From Pseudomonadales bacterium (GTDB taxonomy: Bacteria; Pseudomonadota; Gammaproteobacteria; Steroidobacterales; Steroidobacteraceae), in assembly GCA_020442965.1 (NCBI GenBank), contig JAGRJB010000382.1, forward strand, positions 1 through 6,646: a stretch of 6,646 bases of DNA. Direction: 5' to 3'. The number at the start of each line of letters is the position of its first letter. Positions within the stretch are counted from its first letter, which is position 1. The notes under the pieces are model-generated. The model was not told where the DNA came from, searched no databases, and saw only the letters and a list, made by a program, of their open reading frames with translations. The translations under genes and the position numbers were made by a program. Below, one piece after another: positions 1 to 6,528 of the stretch.

Positions 1-1050
1 TTCGCCGGACCGGCCGTCGCCGACCGCGAGTTCTCGGGCCAGGATCGCTTCGATCTGGAACGGCCGGACGTGCAGCAATGGGTAGAAAAGACCGCCAAGG
101 AACAGAGTGTTCCCGCGGCGGACATCTACCGCATCCTGGCCAAGGCTGAGCCCCAACCGAAAATCATCGAATTGATGAATCGGCCCGCCGAGCGCGTCTC
201 GCCCTGGTATGAATACCGCGCCCGCTTCCTCACCGAGCAGCGCATCAAGGAAGGCGTGCAGTTCTATGTCGACCATCGTGAGCGGCTCGAACGCGCGCAG
301 GCTGACACCGGCGTCGCGCCGGAGTACATCGTCGCGATCATAGGAGTCGAGACGTTCTACGGACGAATCACGGGTCGCCATCGGGTGCTCGACGCGCTCA
401 CAACCCTGGCCTTCGGCTTTCCGCGGCGTGCCGAGTTCTTCCAGAGTGAACTGGCAAGCTTCCTGCTGCTGACAAGAGAAGAAGCGATCGACCCATTGAC
501 CGCGCTTGGATCGTACGCTGGCGCGATGGGCGCACCTCAGTTCATGCCCTCGAGCTATCGACGCTACGCGGTCGACGGGAGCAATGATCACCGCCGCGAC
601 CTGTTCTCTGACTGGGACGACGTAGTGGCGAGCGTCGCTAACTACTTTGCCGAGCATGGCTGGCAGCGCGACGGTCCGGTCCTAGTTGAAAGCCGCATCG
701 AGCCGGACGCGCCGATCGTCGCCGACCCACGCAACCTCACGCTCAACGAAACGATCGACGGCCTGCGCGCCAAGGGCGTGACATTCACGGTGGCTTTGCC
801 GGGCGACACGCCCGCCATCCTGATTCCCGCGGAATTGCGCAATGGCCCCAGCTATCGGGTCGGCTTCAAGAACTTCGAGGTCATCACGCGCTACAACCGT
901 AGTCTGCGTTACGCCATGGCGGTCTACGAGCTGGCGCAAGCGATCGTTGCCCGAGTCCCACCGCTGACCGTTGCCCCAGTCGATCAACCGCAGCAGCCGT
1001 CCGAGCCGGCGATCAGCGCCGGGCCGCCGCCGGCCTCGCCCGCTCCATAA
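1..1050 (+). CDS. mltB: Membrane-bound lytic murein transglycosylase B, 3' part (5' end outside window)
   Basis: Lytic transglycosylase of the Slt35/MltB family (glycoside hydrolase family 103). It cleaves the MurNAc-GlcNAc bond of peptidoglycan in the periplasm with formation of 1,6-anhydroMurNAc. The reading frame is open from base 1, and the first 23 codons (FAGPAVADRE onward) precede a GTG at 70. That GTG is therefore very unlikely to be the start; the true start and signal or lipoprotein sequence lie upstream. The family signature GVETFYG contains the catalytic Glu (codon 349-351, matching E162 of E. coli Slt35). The GSYAGAMGAPQFMPSSY block forms the substrate cleft, and NFEVITRYN closes the domain. 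The chain then ends in a Pro/Ala-rich tail of about 30 residues (958-1047), not part of the catalytic fold. The TAA stop is 3 bp before the rlpA ATG, indicating one transcript and likely coupling. The family assignment is very secure; no inactivating change is visible. Confidence 0.96.
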   Translation, partial: FAGPAVADREFSGQDRFDLERPDVQQWVEKTAKEQSVPAADIYRILAKAEPQPKIIELMNRPAERVSPWYEYRARFLTEQRIKEGVQFYVDHRERLERAQADTGVAPEYIVAIIGVETFYGRITGRHRVLDALTTLAFGFPRRAEFFQSELASFLLLTREEAIDPLTALGSYAGAMGAPQFMPSSYRRYAVDGSNDHRRDLFSDWDDVVASVANYFAEHGWQRDGPVLVESRIEPDAPIVADPRNLTLNETIDGLRAKGVTFTVALPGDTPAILIPAELRNGPSYRVGFKNFEVITRYNRSLRYAMAVYELAQAIVARVPPLTVAPVDQPQQPSEPAISAGPPPASPAP

Positions 1051-1053
1051 GTC

Positions 1054-1869
1054 ATGCGCCGCGCGCTGATCGGGATCTGTGCCGTCGCATTGTTAGCAGG
1101 CTGTGTCAGCACGCGCAATGAATCGACGGACAACCGTAACCGCGGCAGCGCGCTGCCAGCACCTCCGCCTGACATCGCAGCGATTCCAGACGCCGTACCG
1201 CGAGCCGAGCCACGCAGCCGCTACGGCAACCCGCCGTTCTACGAAGTATTTGGTCGCCGCTACCAGGTCATGAGCACCGCCGATGGCTACGCCGAGCGCG
1301 GATTGGCCTCGTGGTACGGTCCGGGGTTCCACGCCGAAAACACCTCGAATGGCGAACGCTACGACATGTATGCAATGACCGCGGCGCACAAGACGCTGCC
1401 GCTGCCCGCCTACGTCCAGGTCACCAATCTCGACAACGGCAGGTCGGTAGTCGTCCGCGTCAATGATCGCGGTCCTTTCGTCGACGGACGGATCATCGAT
1501 CTCTCGTACACGGCGGCGGCGAAACTCGACATGATCCGAGCCGGAACGGCACGCGTGGAGGTTCGCGTATTGACCCCGTCCGGCGCCGGATCGTCACTTC
1601 CCGAACGCCCGCTTGCCGCACCAGTGGCAACAGCCAATCCGCTCTACATACAGGTTGGTGCGTTCAGCAGCCTCGACAACGCGCGCGCGTTGCTGCAGCG
1701 TCTGTTCGCAGACGGTATCGACCTCGCATCGATACGCTCCGACCAGGGTGGCGCGCAGCCACTGCACCGCGTACGCATCGGTCCGCTGGGCAGCGTCGAA
1801 GAGTTCGATCGCATGATGGCAAGACTCGCCGAACTTGGGGTCGCCGGAGGGCGACTCGCGGGCGAGTAG
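1054..1869 (+). CDS. rlpA: RlpA family septal/peptidoglycan lipoprotein (DPBB + SPOR)
   Basis: Outer-membrane lipoprotein of the RlpA family, 271 aa. The N-terminus is a lipoprotein signal with lipobox L14-A15-G16-C17, so C17 would be lipidated. A Pro/Ala-rich linker follows, then a double-psi beta-barrel at about residues 84-172 ([39 protein letters not shown]) and a C-terminal SPOR domain at about 196-270 ([17 protein letters not shown]). SPOR domains bind glycan strands stripped of stem peptides. Pseudomonas aeruginosa RlpA is a lytic transglycosylase specific for such naked strands. Its key residues E120, H131 and D157 correspond by exact spacing to E101, H112 and D138 here, so this copy is probably enzymatically active; that alignment is from memory. 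The ATG start 3 bp after mltB is supported by the complete signal peptide. The neighbours, a second transglycosylase and a carboxypeptidase, fit a role in cell-wall remodelling. Confidence 0.95.
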   Translation: MRRALIGICAVALLAGCVSTRNESTDNRNRGSALPAPPPDIAAIPDAVPRAEPRSRYGNPPFYEVFGRRYQVMSTADGYAERGLASWYGPGFHAENTSNGERYDMYAMTAAHKTLPLPAYVQVTNLDNGRSVVVRVNDRGPFVDGRIIDLSYTAAAKLDMIRAGTARVEVRVLTPSGAGSSLPERPLAAPVATANPLYIQVGAFSSLDNARALLQRLFADGIDLASIRSDQGGAQPLHRVRIGPLGSVEEFDRMMARLAELGVAGGRLAGE

Positions 1870-1978
1870 TCTGCACCGCCCACGAGTTCCGTGCGTCGCG
1901 TCGCCGCATTGCCTACAATGACCGCCTGCCGCGGTAACTCTCACCGTATCCCGACCAGCGATCAGGAGATCGACCCCC
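1870..1978 (+). promoter_or_regulatory. rlpA-dacC intergenic region with candidate promoter and dacC ribosome binding site
   Basis: This 109-bp gap is the only sizeable one in the plus-strand cluster. A TACAAT hexamer at 1914-1919 matches the sigma-70 -10 consensus at five of six positions. No good -35 is present at 17-18 bp upstream (GTGCGT at 1891-1896), so the promoter would be weak or activator-dependent. A Shine-Dalgarno AGGAG at 1964-1968 lies 10 bp before the dacC ATG and fixes that start. I infer that dacC-dat-ybeD can be transcribed separately from mltB-rlpA. No terminator hairpin with a U-tract was seen, so read-through from rlpA is also likely. Confidence 0.4.
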
Positions 1979-3139
1979 ATGCATTACGTCCGGCCCACTC
2001 GCGCCGTTGCTCTAGCGTTCGTGTTTCTCGCAAGCAACTTACTCATCGCAGCGTCGAGCGGAGCCGCTGTGCCGATGCAGCCACCGCCGTCGATCGAAGC
2101 ACGCGCGCATATTCTCATCGACTTTCAAACCGGCGCCGTGCTCGCTGAACACAATGCGGATGAGCCGATGGAACCGGCCAGTATCACCAAAGTGATGACC
2201 GCCTATGCCGCCTTCAAAGCGCTCAAGGAAGGCCGCATCAAACTCACCGATCCCGTCACGATCAGCGAGCACGCCTGGAAGAGCGAAGGGTCGCGCAGTT
2301 TCGTGCAAGTCGGCACACAGGTGCCGATGGAAGTACTGCTGAAAGGCATGATGGTGCAGTCCGGCAACGACGCCACGATCGCCGTTGCGGAACGTATTGG
2401 CGGTACTGAACAAGCCTTCGCCGGCATCATGAACTCCTACGCAAAACAACTCGGCATGAAGAATTCGCACTTCGAGAATTCCACCGGGTTGCCGGGGCCT
2501 ACGCATCGCATGAGCGCGCGCGATATCGCAATACTGGCGCGCGCGGTGATCGCAGAGTTCCCCGAGTACTATCGCTGGTATTCGTTGCGCGAATACGAAT
2601 GGAACGGCATCAAGCAACAGAACCGCAATGGGCTGTTGGGTCGCGATCCCAGTGTCGATGGGATCAAGACGGGCCACACCGATTCCGCGGGCTATTGCCT
2701 GGCGACATCGGCCAATCGTGGCGGTATGCGGCTCATTAGTGCGGTGCTCGGCACCGCTTCGATGAAGGCACGCGAGGACGCGAGCGCTGCGCTGCTGAAT
2801 TACGGCTACACATTCTACGAGACGGTCGCCCTGAAGAAAAAGGGCGAAGCACTCCTCTCGCCGCGCGTCTACAAAGGTGCCGTGGACATGATCCCGGCGG
2901 TCGTCGCGCACGACCTGTGGGCAACCGTTCCGCGTGGCTCGGCTGCCAGCCTGGTGACCACTACCACCTTGAACGAACCGTTGATCGCGCCGCTCGCCGA
3001 CGATCAGCCGATCGGTCAAGTATCGATCGCGGATGGTGCGACCGTGATTTCCAGCACACCATTGGTGCCGCAAAGCGCCGTTGCCGAAGGCGGCTGGTGG
3101 TCACGATTGACCGACACGGTCTCACTCTGGATGCGATAG
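1979..3139 (+). CDS. dacC: D-alanyl-D-alanine carboxypeptidase, PBP5/PBP6 type
   Basis: Low-molecular-weight class C (type 5) penicillin-binding protein, serine peptidase family S11, 386 aa, the usual length. It removes the terminal D-Ala from pentapeptide stems in the periplasm and so limits cross-linking. An N-terminal signal peptide (hydrophobic residues about 9-25, probable cleavage near residue 30) precedes the catalytic domain. All three penicillin-binding motifs are present: SITK with catalytic S68 (codon 2180-2182) and K71, SGN at 128-130, and KTG at 230-232. The beta-rich PBP5 C-terminal domain spans about residues 276-366. A short Trp-rich amphipathic end (GGWWSRLTDT onward) resembles the membrane anchor of PBP5/6. 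The start is supported by AGGAG 10 bp upstream and by the signal peptide. The next gene begins 9 bp after the stop. The symbol could equally be dacA; dacC is the name usually used in this gene order. Confidence 0.96.
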   Translation: MHYVRPTRAVALAFVFLASNLLIAASSGAAVPMQPPPSIEARAHILIDFQTGAVLAEHNADEPMEPASITKVMTAYAAFKALKEGRIKLTDPVTISEHAWKSEGSRSFVQVGTQVPMEVLLKGMMVQSGNDATIAVAERIGGTEQAFAGIMNSYAKQLGMKNSHFENSTGLPGPTHRMSARDIAILARAVIAEFPEYYRWYSLREYEWNGIKQQNRNGLLGRDPSVDGIKTGHTDSAGYCLATSANRGGMRLISAVLGTASMKAREDASAALLNYGYTFYETVALKKKGEALLSPRVYKGAVDMIPAVVAHDLWATVPRGSAASLVTTTTLNEPLIAPLADDQPIGQVSIADGATVISSTPLVPQSAVAEGGWWSRLTDTVSLWMR

Positions 3140-3148
3140 TGACACGCC

Positions 3149-4021
3149 GTGGGTGAACCGCTACCGATCTGCTATCTGAACGGCGAGTATTTGCCGCTGC
3201 GCGAGGCGCGTATCTCGCCGCTCGATCGCGGCTTCCTGTATGCAGACGGCGCCTATGAAGTCACGCCCGTCTATGGTGGCCGACCGTTTCGATTCGAGCA
3301 ACACCATGCTCGCTTGACACGCAGCCTCAATGCGATCCGCATGACGGATCCGTTGACACCCGACCACTGGCGCAGCGTTTATCGCGAGTTGATCGGACGC
3401 AATGGCGGCGGTGATCAGTACATCTATCTGCAAGTGACGCGCGGCGCCGAGTACGGGCGCAATCACGCACCGTTGCCCGACGTTCCCCGTACAGTGTTCG
3501 CGTTCGCGGCGCCCTGGCCGGCCTTGTCGGCGAGCGTCCTCGCGAACGGCGTTGCCTGTATCACTGCTGAGGACACTCGCTGGGCACGGTGCGACATCAA
3601 GTCCGTATCGTTGCTCGCCAATGTATTGCTGCGTCAACTCGCGGTCGATGCGGACGCCGGCGAAACCGTTTTGCTGCGCGAAGGCGAGCTTACCGATGCC
3701 TCAGCCTCGAGCGTGCATGTCGTTCTGAACGGCGAGCTGCGCACGCCACCTAACTCGCAGCGCCTGCTGCCAGGCACCACGCGCGGCGTCATGGAAGAAA
3801 TCGCGGCGGCAGCGGGTGTTGCGCACCGCAGTGAGCGCATTACGGAACGGGAGTTACGCGCTGCCGATGAGATTCTCCTCGGCGCCGCAACACGGGAGGT
3901 GCAGCCGGTCACGCGCCTCGATGGTCGAGCCGTCGGGAGGGGCAAGCCTGGTCCGGTTTGGCGGCGACTATACGATGCGTATCAAGCCTACAAGAGCGCG
4001 GTCGCCAACACGCCTTGGTAG
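3149..4021 (+). CDS. dat: D-amino-acid aminotransferase (PLP fold type IV)
   Basis: Cytoplasmic aminotransferase of the branched-chain/D-alanine aminotransferase family, 290 aa. It probably interconverts D-alanine and 2-oxoglutarate with pyruvate and D-glutamate, both precursors of peptidoglycan. The PLP Schiff-base lysine is K151 in DIKSVSLLANVL (codon 3599-3601). R104 and H106 in the GRNH motif lie at the same distance from the lysine as R98 and H100 of Bacillus D-amino-acid transaminase, which bind the substrate carboxylate; this favours D-amino-acid over branched-chain specificity. The residue 32 positions after the lysine, where Bacillus has Glu177 contacting the PLP ring nitrogen, is Asp183 here (LTDASASS). 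The GTG start is chosen because an in-frame stop lies at 3140-3142 and the N-terminal ICYLNGEYLPL is typical. No clear Shine-Dalgarno is seen, so translation is probably coupled to dacC, whose stop is 9 bp upstream. A 4-amino-4-deoxychorismate lyase (PabC) is a less likely alternative. Confidence 0.9.
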   Translation: MGEPLPICYLNGEYLPLREARISPLDRGFLYADGAYEVTPVYGGRPFRFEQHHARLTRSLNAIRMTDPLTPDHWRSVYRELIGRNGGGDQYIYLQVTRGAEYGRNHAPLPDVPRTVFAFAAPWPALSASVLANGVACITAEDTRWARCDIKSVSLLANVLLRQLAVDADAGETVLLREGELTDASASSVHVVLNGELRTPPNSQRLLPGTTRGVMEEIAAAAGVAHRSERITERELRAADEILLGAATREVQPVTRLDGRAVGRGKPGPVWRRLYDAYQAYKSAVANTPW

Positions 4022-4047
4022 CGGAGCGGCTGCTCGCGACTGGTAAT

Positions 4048-4317
4048 ATGACAACCGAAACCAAGCCTTTGCTGAATTTTCCAGTCGACTACCCGATCAA
4101 GGTCGTTGCAAGACGTAGCGCAGACTTGCGCTTGCGGATTGACGCGATCGTGGCGGTCCACGCACCGGATTTCGATCTGTCGACCGCCGTCGAACGCGAC
4201 AGTACCCACGCGAGCTATGTTGCCATCACCTATACCATCCGGGCGACCGGCCGCGAACAGGTCATAGCGCTGGTCAACGCACTGCAGGCCAGCGCAGACG
4301 TAGTCATGTTGATCTAG
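4048..4317 (+). CDS. ybeD: YbeD-like DUF493 family protein
   Basis: Small cytoplasmic protein of 89 aa, the usual length for the YbeD/HP0495 (DUF493) family. E. coli YbeD is 87 aa and has an ACT-like alpha-beta fold. The N-terminal LLNFPVDYPIKVV matches the family's conserved FP.xxxKV start. A helix with VAVHAPDFD follows, then the strand YVAITYTIRA and the closing helix and strand REQVIALVNALQAS and VVMLI. The ACT-like fold suggests ligand binding or regulation, but the function is not established. The frame extends upstream into dat, but the ATG at 4048 gives the family-length protein and avoids that overlap. It lies 26 bp after dat with only a poor Shine-Dalgarno. In many gammaproteobacteria the gene sits between dat or dacA/dacC and lipB; here the next gene is on the opposite strand and lipB is absent. 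Confidence 0.92.
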   Translation: MTTETKPLLNFPVDYPIKVVARRSADLRLRIDAIVAVHAPDFDLSTAVERDSTHASYVAITYTIRATGREQVIALVNALQASADVVMLI

Positions 4318-4342
4318 TTTGCCGTCGCGGCGCGCCGCCGTC

Positions 4343-5545
4343 TCATGTCGTAGCGAGTTTCCGCGCGCCAAACACGAACCAGCCGCCAGCGCCATGCGGC
4401 GGTGCTTCGAGCTCGCCGCGGACGAACCGCGCCAGCTTCTCGGCACCGAATGACGCATAGTCGGGAATACGATGAGCGAAACACTCGTTGCGCGCAAATC
4501 CGGCGGCAACGCAGCTCTCGAACGGATCGGAGGCACGGAACTTGCCGTAGTGAGGTTCGTTGTTGTTCTCGATGTCCCAATTCCAGAAGAAGTTCTCGTA
4601 CGCGCCCACCGCGGCTTCATTCGGTAACTCCATATGGACCATCATGCCGCCTGGCGCTAACAGGCGGGCGCATTCACGCAGAATGCGCGGCACCGCAACG
4701 CTCGAGACTTCATGGAAAAAGAAACTCGACACGATCAAGTCGAAATGCCCGTCGGGAAAGTCAGTTGCCTCAGCATTTTGTTGACTGAAATGTATAGGCA
4801 CCCCTTCATGGGCCGCGAGTGCGTGGCCAAAGCGCAGCGTTGGCGCAGCAACATCGATGCCGTGTAGTTCGGCCTGCGGAAACACTGCGGCAAAGGGCGC
4901 CAGGTTCTTGCCGCTGGTCGTGCCCATGTCGAGTATCCGCCGCGGCTTGAAGTCGGGGTAGCGCAGCTTCAACCAGTGACTGATCGACTCCGCCACGACA
5001 CCGGGCCGCTTGCGATAAGGATGCTGACCCGTAAACACTTTGCCGCCGAATGCTGTCACCGCACCTTGCGCCACGTCGTCGATCGTATGTTCGGTGTGAA
5101 AGCAACCGGGTATGAGGTGGACATCCAATGCGCTCACATAGCGCGGCACCTCGAAGTTCTCGGCCAGTCGCAATGTGCCGCCGTGCGGGTTATCAGCAGC
5201 GATCGAGCGGCTCGTTTCGATCATCGCTGGCAGGGCACGCTCGATCGTCGGCTGCACCGACTGGTAGCACATCTCCTGTGCGTGATAGCGAACCGTGCTG
5301 TAAAAGCGGTACGACGGCCGCTTTTCCATGGCGCGTTCAATAGCGCGCCAGTCGGCCGGTTTGGCACCCCGAGCCGCCAGCTCGGGCGCGACGCACTCCT
5401 GGTAATCGCGCGCCAGGTCTGCACGCATGTCGATGATCGCGTGTTTGCGCAAGCTGGCGACGAATTGCTGTCGCGCCCCCTCGTCGTGAGTCGGCTGAAA
5501 CAAGGCTTCGATATTGGGGACGCGCTGCGGGCTGCTGCTTGTCAT
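4343..5545 (-). CDS. Class I SAM-dependent methyltransferase with long N-terminal region
   Basis: 400-aa protein with a Rossmann-like methyltransferase domain in roughly residues 195-330. Motif I reads RRILDMGTTSGKN, with D206, G208 and G212 in the DxGxxxG spacing but without the usual GCGxG. D231 in LHGIDV is the expected ribose-binding acid. FPDGHFDLIVSSFFFHEV is the motif around strand 4, and ARLLAPGG is the post-motif loop typical of UbiE/type 11 methyltransferases. Residues 1-190 belong to no domain I recognise; they are mostly helical, then carry a conserved-looking stretch rich in His (H143, H150, H153, H175). Substrate and product are unknown. The ATG at 5545 is supported by AGGAG at 5555-5559 (minus strand, 9 bp away), which overlaps the stop of the preceding gene, so translation is probably coupled to the GlcG/HbpS-like gene. 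It ends tail-to-tail with ybeD, 25 bp apart. Confidence 0.88.
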   Translation of the reverse strand: MTSSSPQRVPNIEALFQPTHDEGARQQFVASLRKHAIIDMRADLARDYQECVAPELAARGAKPADWRAIERAMEKRPSYRFYSTVRYHAQEMCYQSVQPTIERALPAMIETSRSIAADNPHGGTLRLAENFEVPRYVSALDVHLIPGCFHTEHTIDDVAQGAVTAFGGKVFTGQHPYRKRPGVVAESISHWLKLRYPDFKPRRILDMGTTSGKNLAPFAAVFPQAELHGIDVAAPTLRFGHALAAHEGVPIHFSQQNAEATDFPDGHFDLIVSSFFFHEVSSVAVPRILRECARLLAPGGMMVHMELPNEAAVGAYENFFWNWDIENNNEPHYGKFRASDPFESCVAAGFARNECFAHRIPDYASFGAEKLARFVRGELEAPPHGAGGWFVFGARKLATT

Positions 5546-5557
5546 GATGCTCCACTC

Positions 5558-5968
5558 CTACCGTTCGATCGCCAACGAGGCTAGTGTATCGACGCCGGCT
5601 TGCGCGACCTGCTCGTCTTCCTCGGCCGTCGCGCCGGAAACACCGATCGCGCCGATACACTGCCCTTGATACAACAGCGGGACTGCGCCGCGCAAGGGCA
5701 GGAGATCCAGCGCCATGAGATGCGGCGCATCCTGCACACGCTCCTGCCACACTCCGCTCGGGCGATGCGTCATCACAGCGGTACGCGCCTTGCGCAGCGC
5801 AACGTCAACGGTCAGCGGCCGCGCATCGAGGCGCTCGAGATGCAGCGGGTGCCCAGCCTCGTCCACGATGACGATCGTCACCGAGAAACCTTGTTTCGAG
5901 GCTGCTTCTCGACACGCCGCCGCCAGGCGTCGCGCGTCGTCTGCCACCAGATAGGGCTTCATTCGCAT
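5558..5968 (-). CDS. GlcG/HbpS family (heme-binding-like, PF03928) protein
   Basis: 136-aa protein of the GlcG/HbpS family (Haem_degrading, formerly DUF336). The evidence is the AHxHx-like start of the fold (LVADDARRLAAACREAA), the strand SVTIVIVDEAGHPLHLERLD, and the closing block RGAVPLL followed by CIGAIGVSGATAEEDEQVAQAG, which is the family hallmark. Members bind heme or are found beside glycolate, alcohol and other oxidation genes, but most have no proven activity. No signal peptide is visible, so this copy is probably cytoplasmic. The start is M1 at 5968, supported by GGGAG at 5976-5980, 7 bp upstream; M3 at 5962 is an alternative. The methyltransferase begins 12 bp after its stop, which indicates one operon. 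A link to the methyltransferase reaction, for example as a ligand-binding partner, is inference only. Confidence 0.9.
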   Translation of the reverse strand: MRMKPYLVADDARRLAAACREAASKQGFSVTIVIVDEAGHPLHLERLDARPLTVDVALRKARTAVMTHRPSGVWQERVQDAPHLMALDLLPLRGAVPLLYQGQCIGAIGVSGATAEEDEQVAQAGVDTLASLAIER

Positions 5969-6096
5969 GTCAATTCTCCCGGCTGCCTGATCGCAAGACT
6001 GCCGCTTGGCAGGGGCCCCGCCCGTGCTAACAAATCGGCCACGGTTGCGTGGTCGTCCTGCGCAGGCTCCGCTGCGCCACTCAGCGCCGCCAGCAC
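5959..6096 (-). CDS. Possible 45-aa small protein between two operon genes
   Basis: The 135-bp gap between the 100-aa gene and the GlcG/HbpS-like gene is fully open in one minus-strand frame. A GTG at 6096 would give a 45-aa product (VLAALSGAAEPAQDDHATV, then ADLLARAGPLPSGSLAIR, ending in ELTCE). Its TGA stop at 5959-5961 overlaps the second ATG (5962) of the GlcG/HbpS gene as ATGA, an arrangement typical of coupled genes. Third codon positions are mostly G or C, as in the surrounding genes. Against it, there is no convincing Shine-Dalgarno, no recognised family, and high GC alone keeps short frames open. The same frame continues upstream under the 100-aa gene to an ATG at 6153. I treat it as a candidate only; otherwise this stretch is untranslated spacer. 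Confidence 0.25.
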   Translation of the reverse strand: MLAALSGAAEPAQDDHATVADLLARAGPLPSGSLAIRQPGELTCE

Positions 6097-6103
6097 GGCG
6101 CCA

Positions 6104-6406
6104 CTACTTCTCAACCGTGTGGATACGCAGTACGCGCTGCAGAAAACCCGCATTCCAGGCGGTGCGATCCGCCAGCACCTCGGGCGATGGGGAATAATGC
6201 TCTATCGCCGCACGCGTGACACTGCCCTGCTCGTCCATCAGCCGCTCGATGGTATCCTGGCGCGCGCGCAGCACAGACACCTCAGCGGCCAGCTCGAGCA
6301 GAAACGTCATCATCTGATCGAGCGACGGATCGTCGAAGAAATGCGGTCGCTTGCCTTTGGTGGTACGCGGTAAATGCACCGCTGGCTCATTCGAAGCGTT
6401 GGTCAC
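6104..6406 (-). CDS. Small helical protein of unknown function
   Basis: 100-aa cytoplasmic-looking protein that I cannot assign to a named family. Residues 1-25 are polar and likely flexible. Residues 28-60 (SLDQMMTFLLELAAEVS then VLRARQDTIERLMDEQG) look like a long amphipathic helix able to form a coiled coil. A second helical part follows, VTRAAIEHYSPSPEVLADR, ending in a basic-hydrophobic FLQRVLRIH. There is no signal peptide, membrane segment or Cys pair. The start is a GTG at 6406 preceded by a near-perfect Shine-Dalgarno (AGGAGG, 6415-6420 on the minus strand, 8 bp spacing), which makes it a real gene despite its size. It is the first gene of the minus-strand unit, 135 bp before the GlcG/HbpS-like gene. 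An oligomerisation or accessory role for the downstream enzymes is possible but unproven. Confidence 0.8.
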   Translation of the reverse strand: MTNASNEPAVHLPRTTKGKRPHFFDDPSLDQMMTFLLELAAEVSVLRARQDTIERLMDEQGSVTRAAIEHYSPSPEVLADRTAWNAGFLQRVLRIHTVEK

Positions 6407-6528
6407 CGAGATGCCCTCCTGTCTGGTCGTCCGAAATTCGTCTCATCACTATGACCATTGTGCCCACCGACGCATGATTGATACATTACTTTTCGCGCAC
6501 CTGTTCGCGATATCTTCGAGGATCCACC
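6407..6528. promoter_or_regulatory. Divergent intergenic region with ribosome binding sites for both flanking genes
   Basis: This 122-bp stretch separates the minus-strand unit from the plus-strand gene at 6529 and is more AT-rich in its centre (about 6425-6492) than the genes. For the plus strand, TTGTGC (6458-6463) and TACATT (6482-6487) with an 18-bp spacer form a weak sigma-70-like candidate. AGGA at 6519-6522 lies 6 bp before the ATG. For the minus strand, AGGAGG (6415-6420) serves the GTG at 6406, but no convincing -35/-10 pair was found. An inverted repeat TCGCG-N8-CGCGA (6493-6497 and 6506-6510) lies between the candidate plus promoter and the start and could be an operator or a weak hairpin. 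Confidence 0.4.

Noticed and set aside
70..72. GTG at 70 as the start of mltB
   Set aside because: The frame is open to base 1 and the upstream codons (DRFDLERPDV) are consistent with the MltB N-terminal domain. A start at 70 would also lack an export signal.
2039..3073. 344-codon open frame on the minus strand opposite dacC
   Set aside because: It lies wholly inside dacC, whose motifs are all intact. The translation is His/Arg-rich without any recognisable domain, as expected for an antisense frame in GC-rich DNA.
3958..4047. Extended N-terminus for the YbeD-like protein inside dat
   Set aside because: It would add 30 residues absent from the family and overlap dat by 64 bp; the ATG at 4048 gives the standard length.
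4327..4338. 12-bp perfect palindrome GCGGCGCGCCGC between the convergent ybeD and methyltransferase genes
   Set aside because: It can form only a 4-bp stem with a 4-base loop and has no U-tract on either side, so it is not a supported intrinsic terminator; such palindromes are frequent in GC-rich DNA.
4976..5584. 202-codon open frame on the plus strand opposite the methyltransferase
   Set aside because: Antisense shadow of a clearly recognisable methyltransferase gene; composition is Arg/His/Ala-rich with no domain.
5600..6373. 257-codon open frame on the plus strand across the GlcG/HbpS-like and 100-aa genes
   Set aside because: It covers two minus-strand genes, one with a recognised family and both with good Shine-Dalgarno sites. 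Its own translation has no domain and no credible ribosome binding site.
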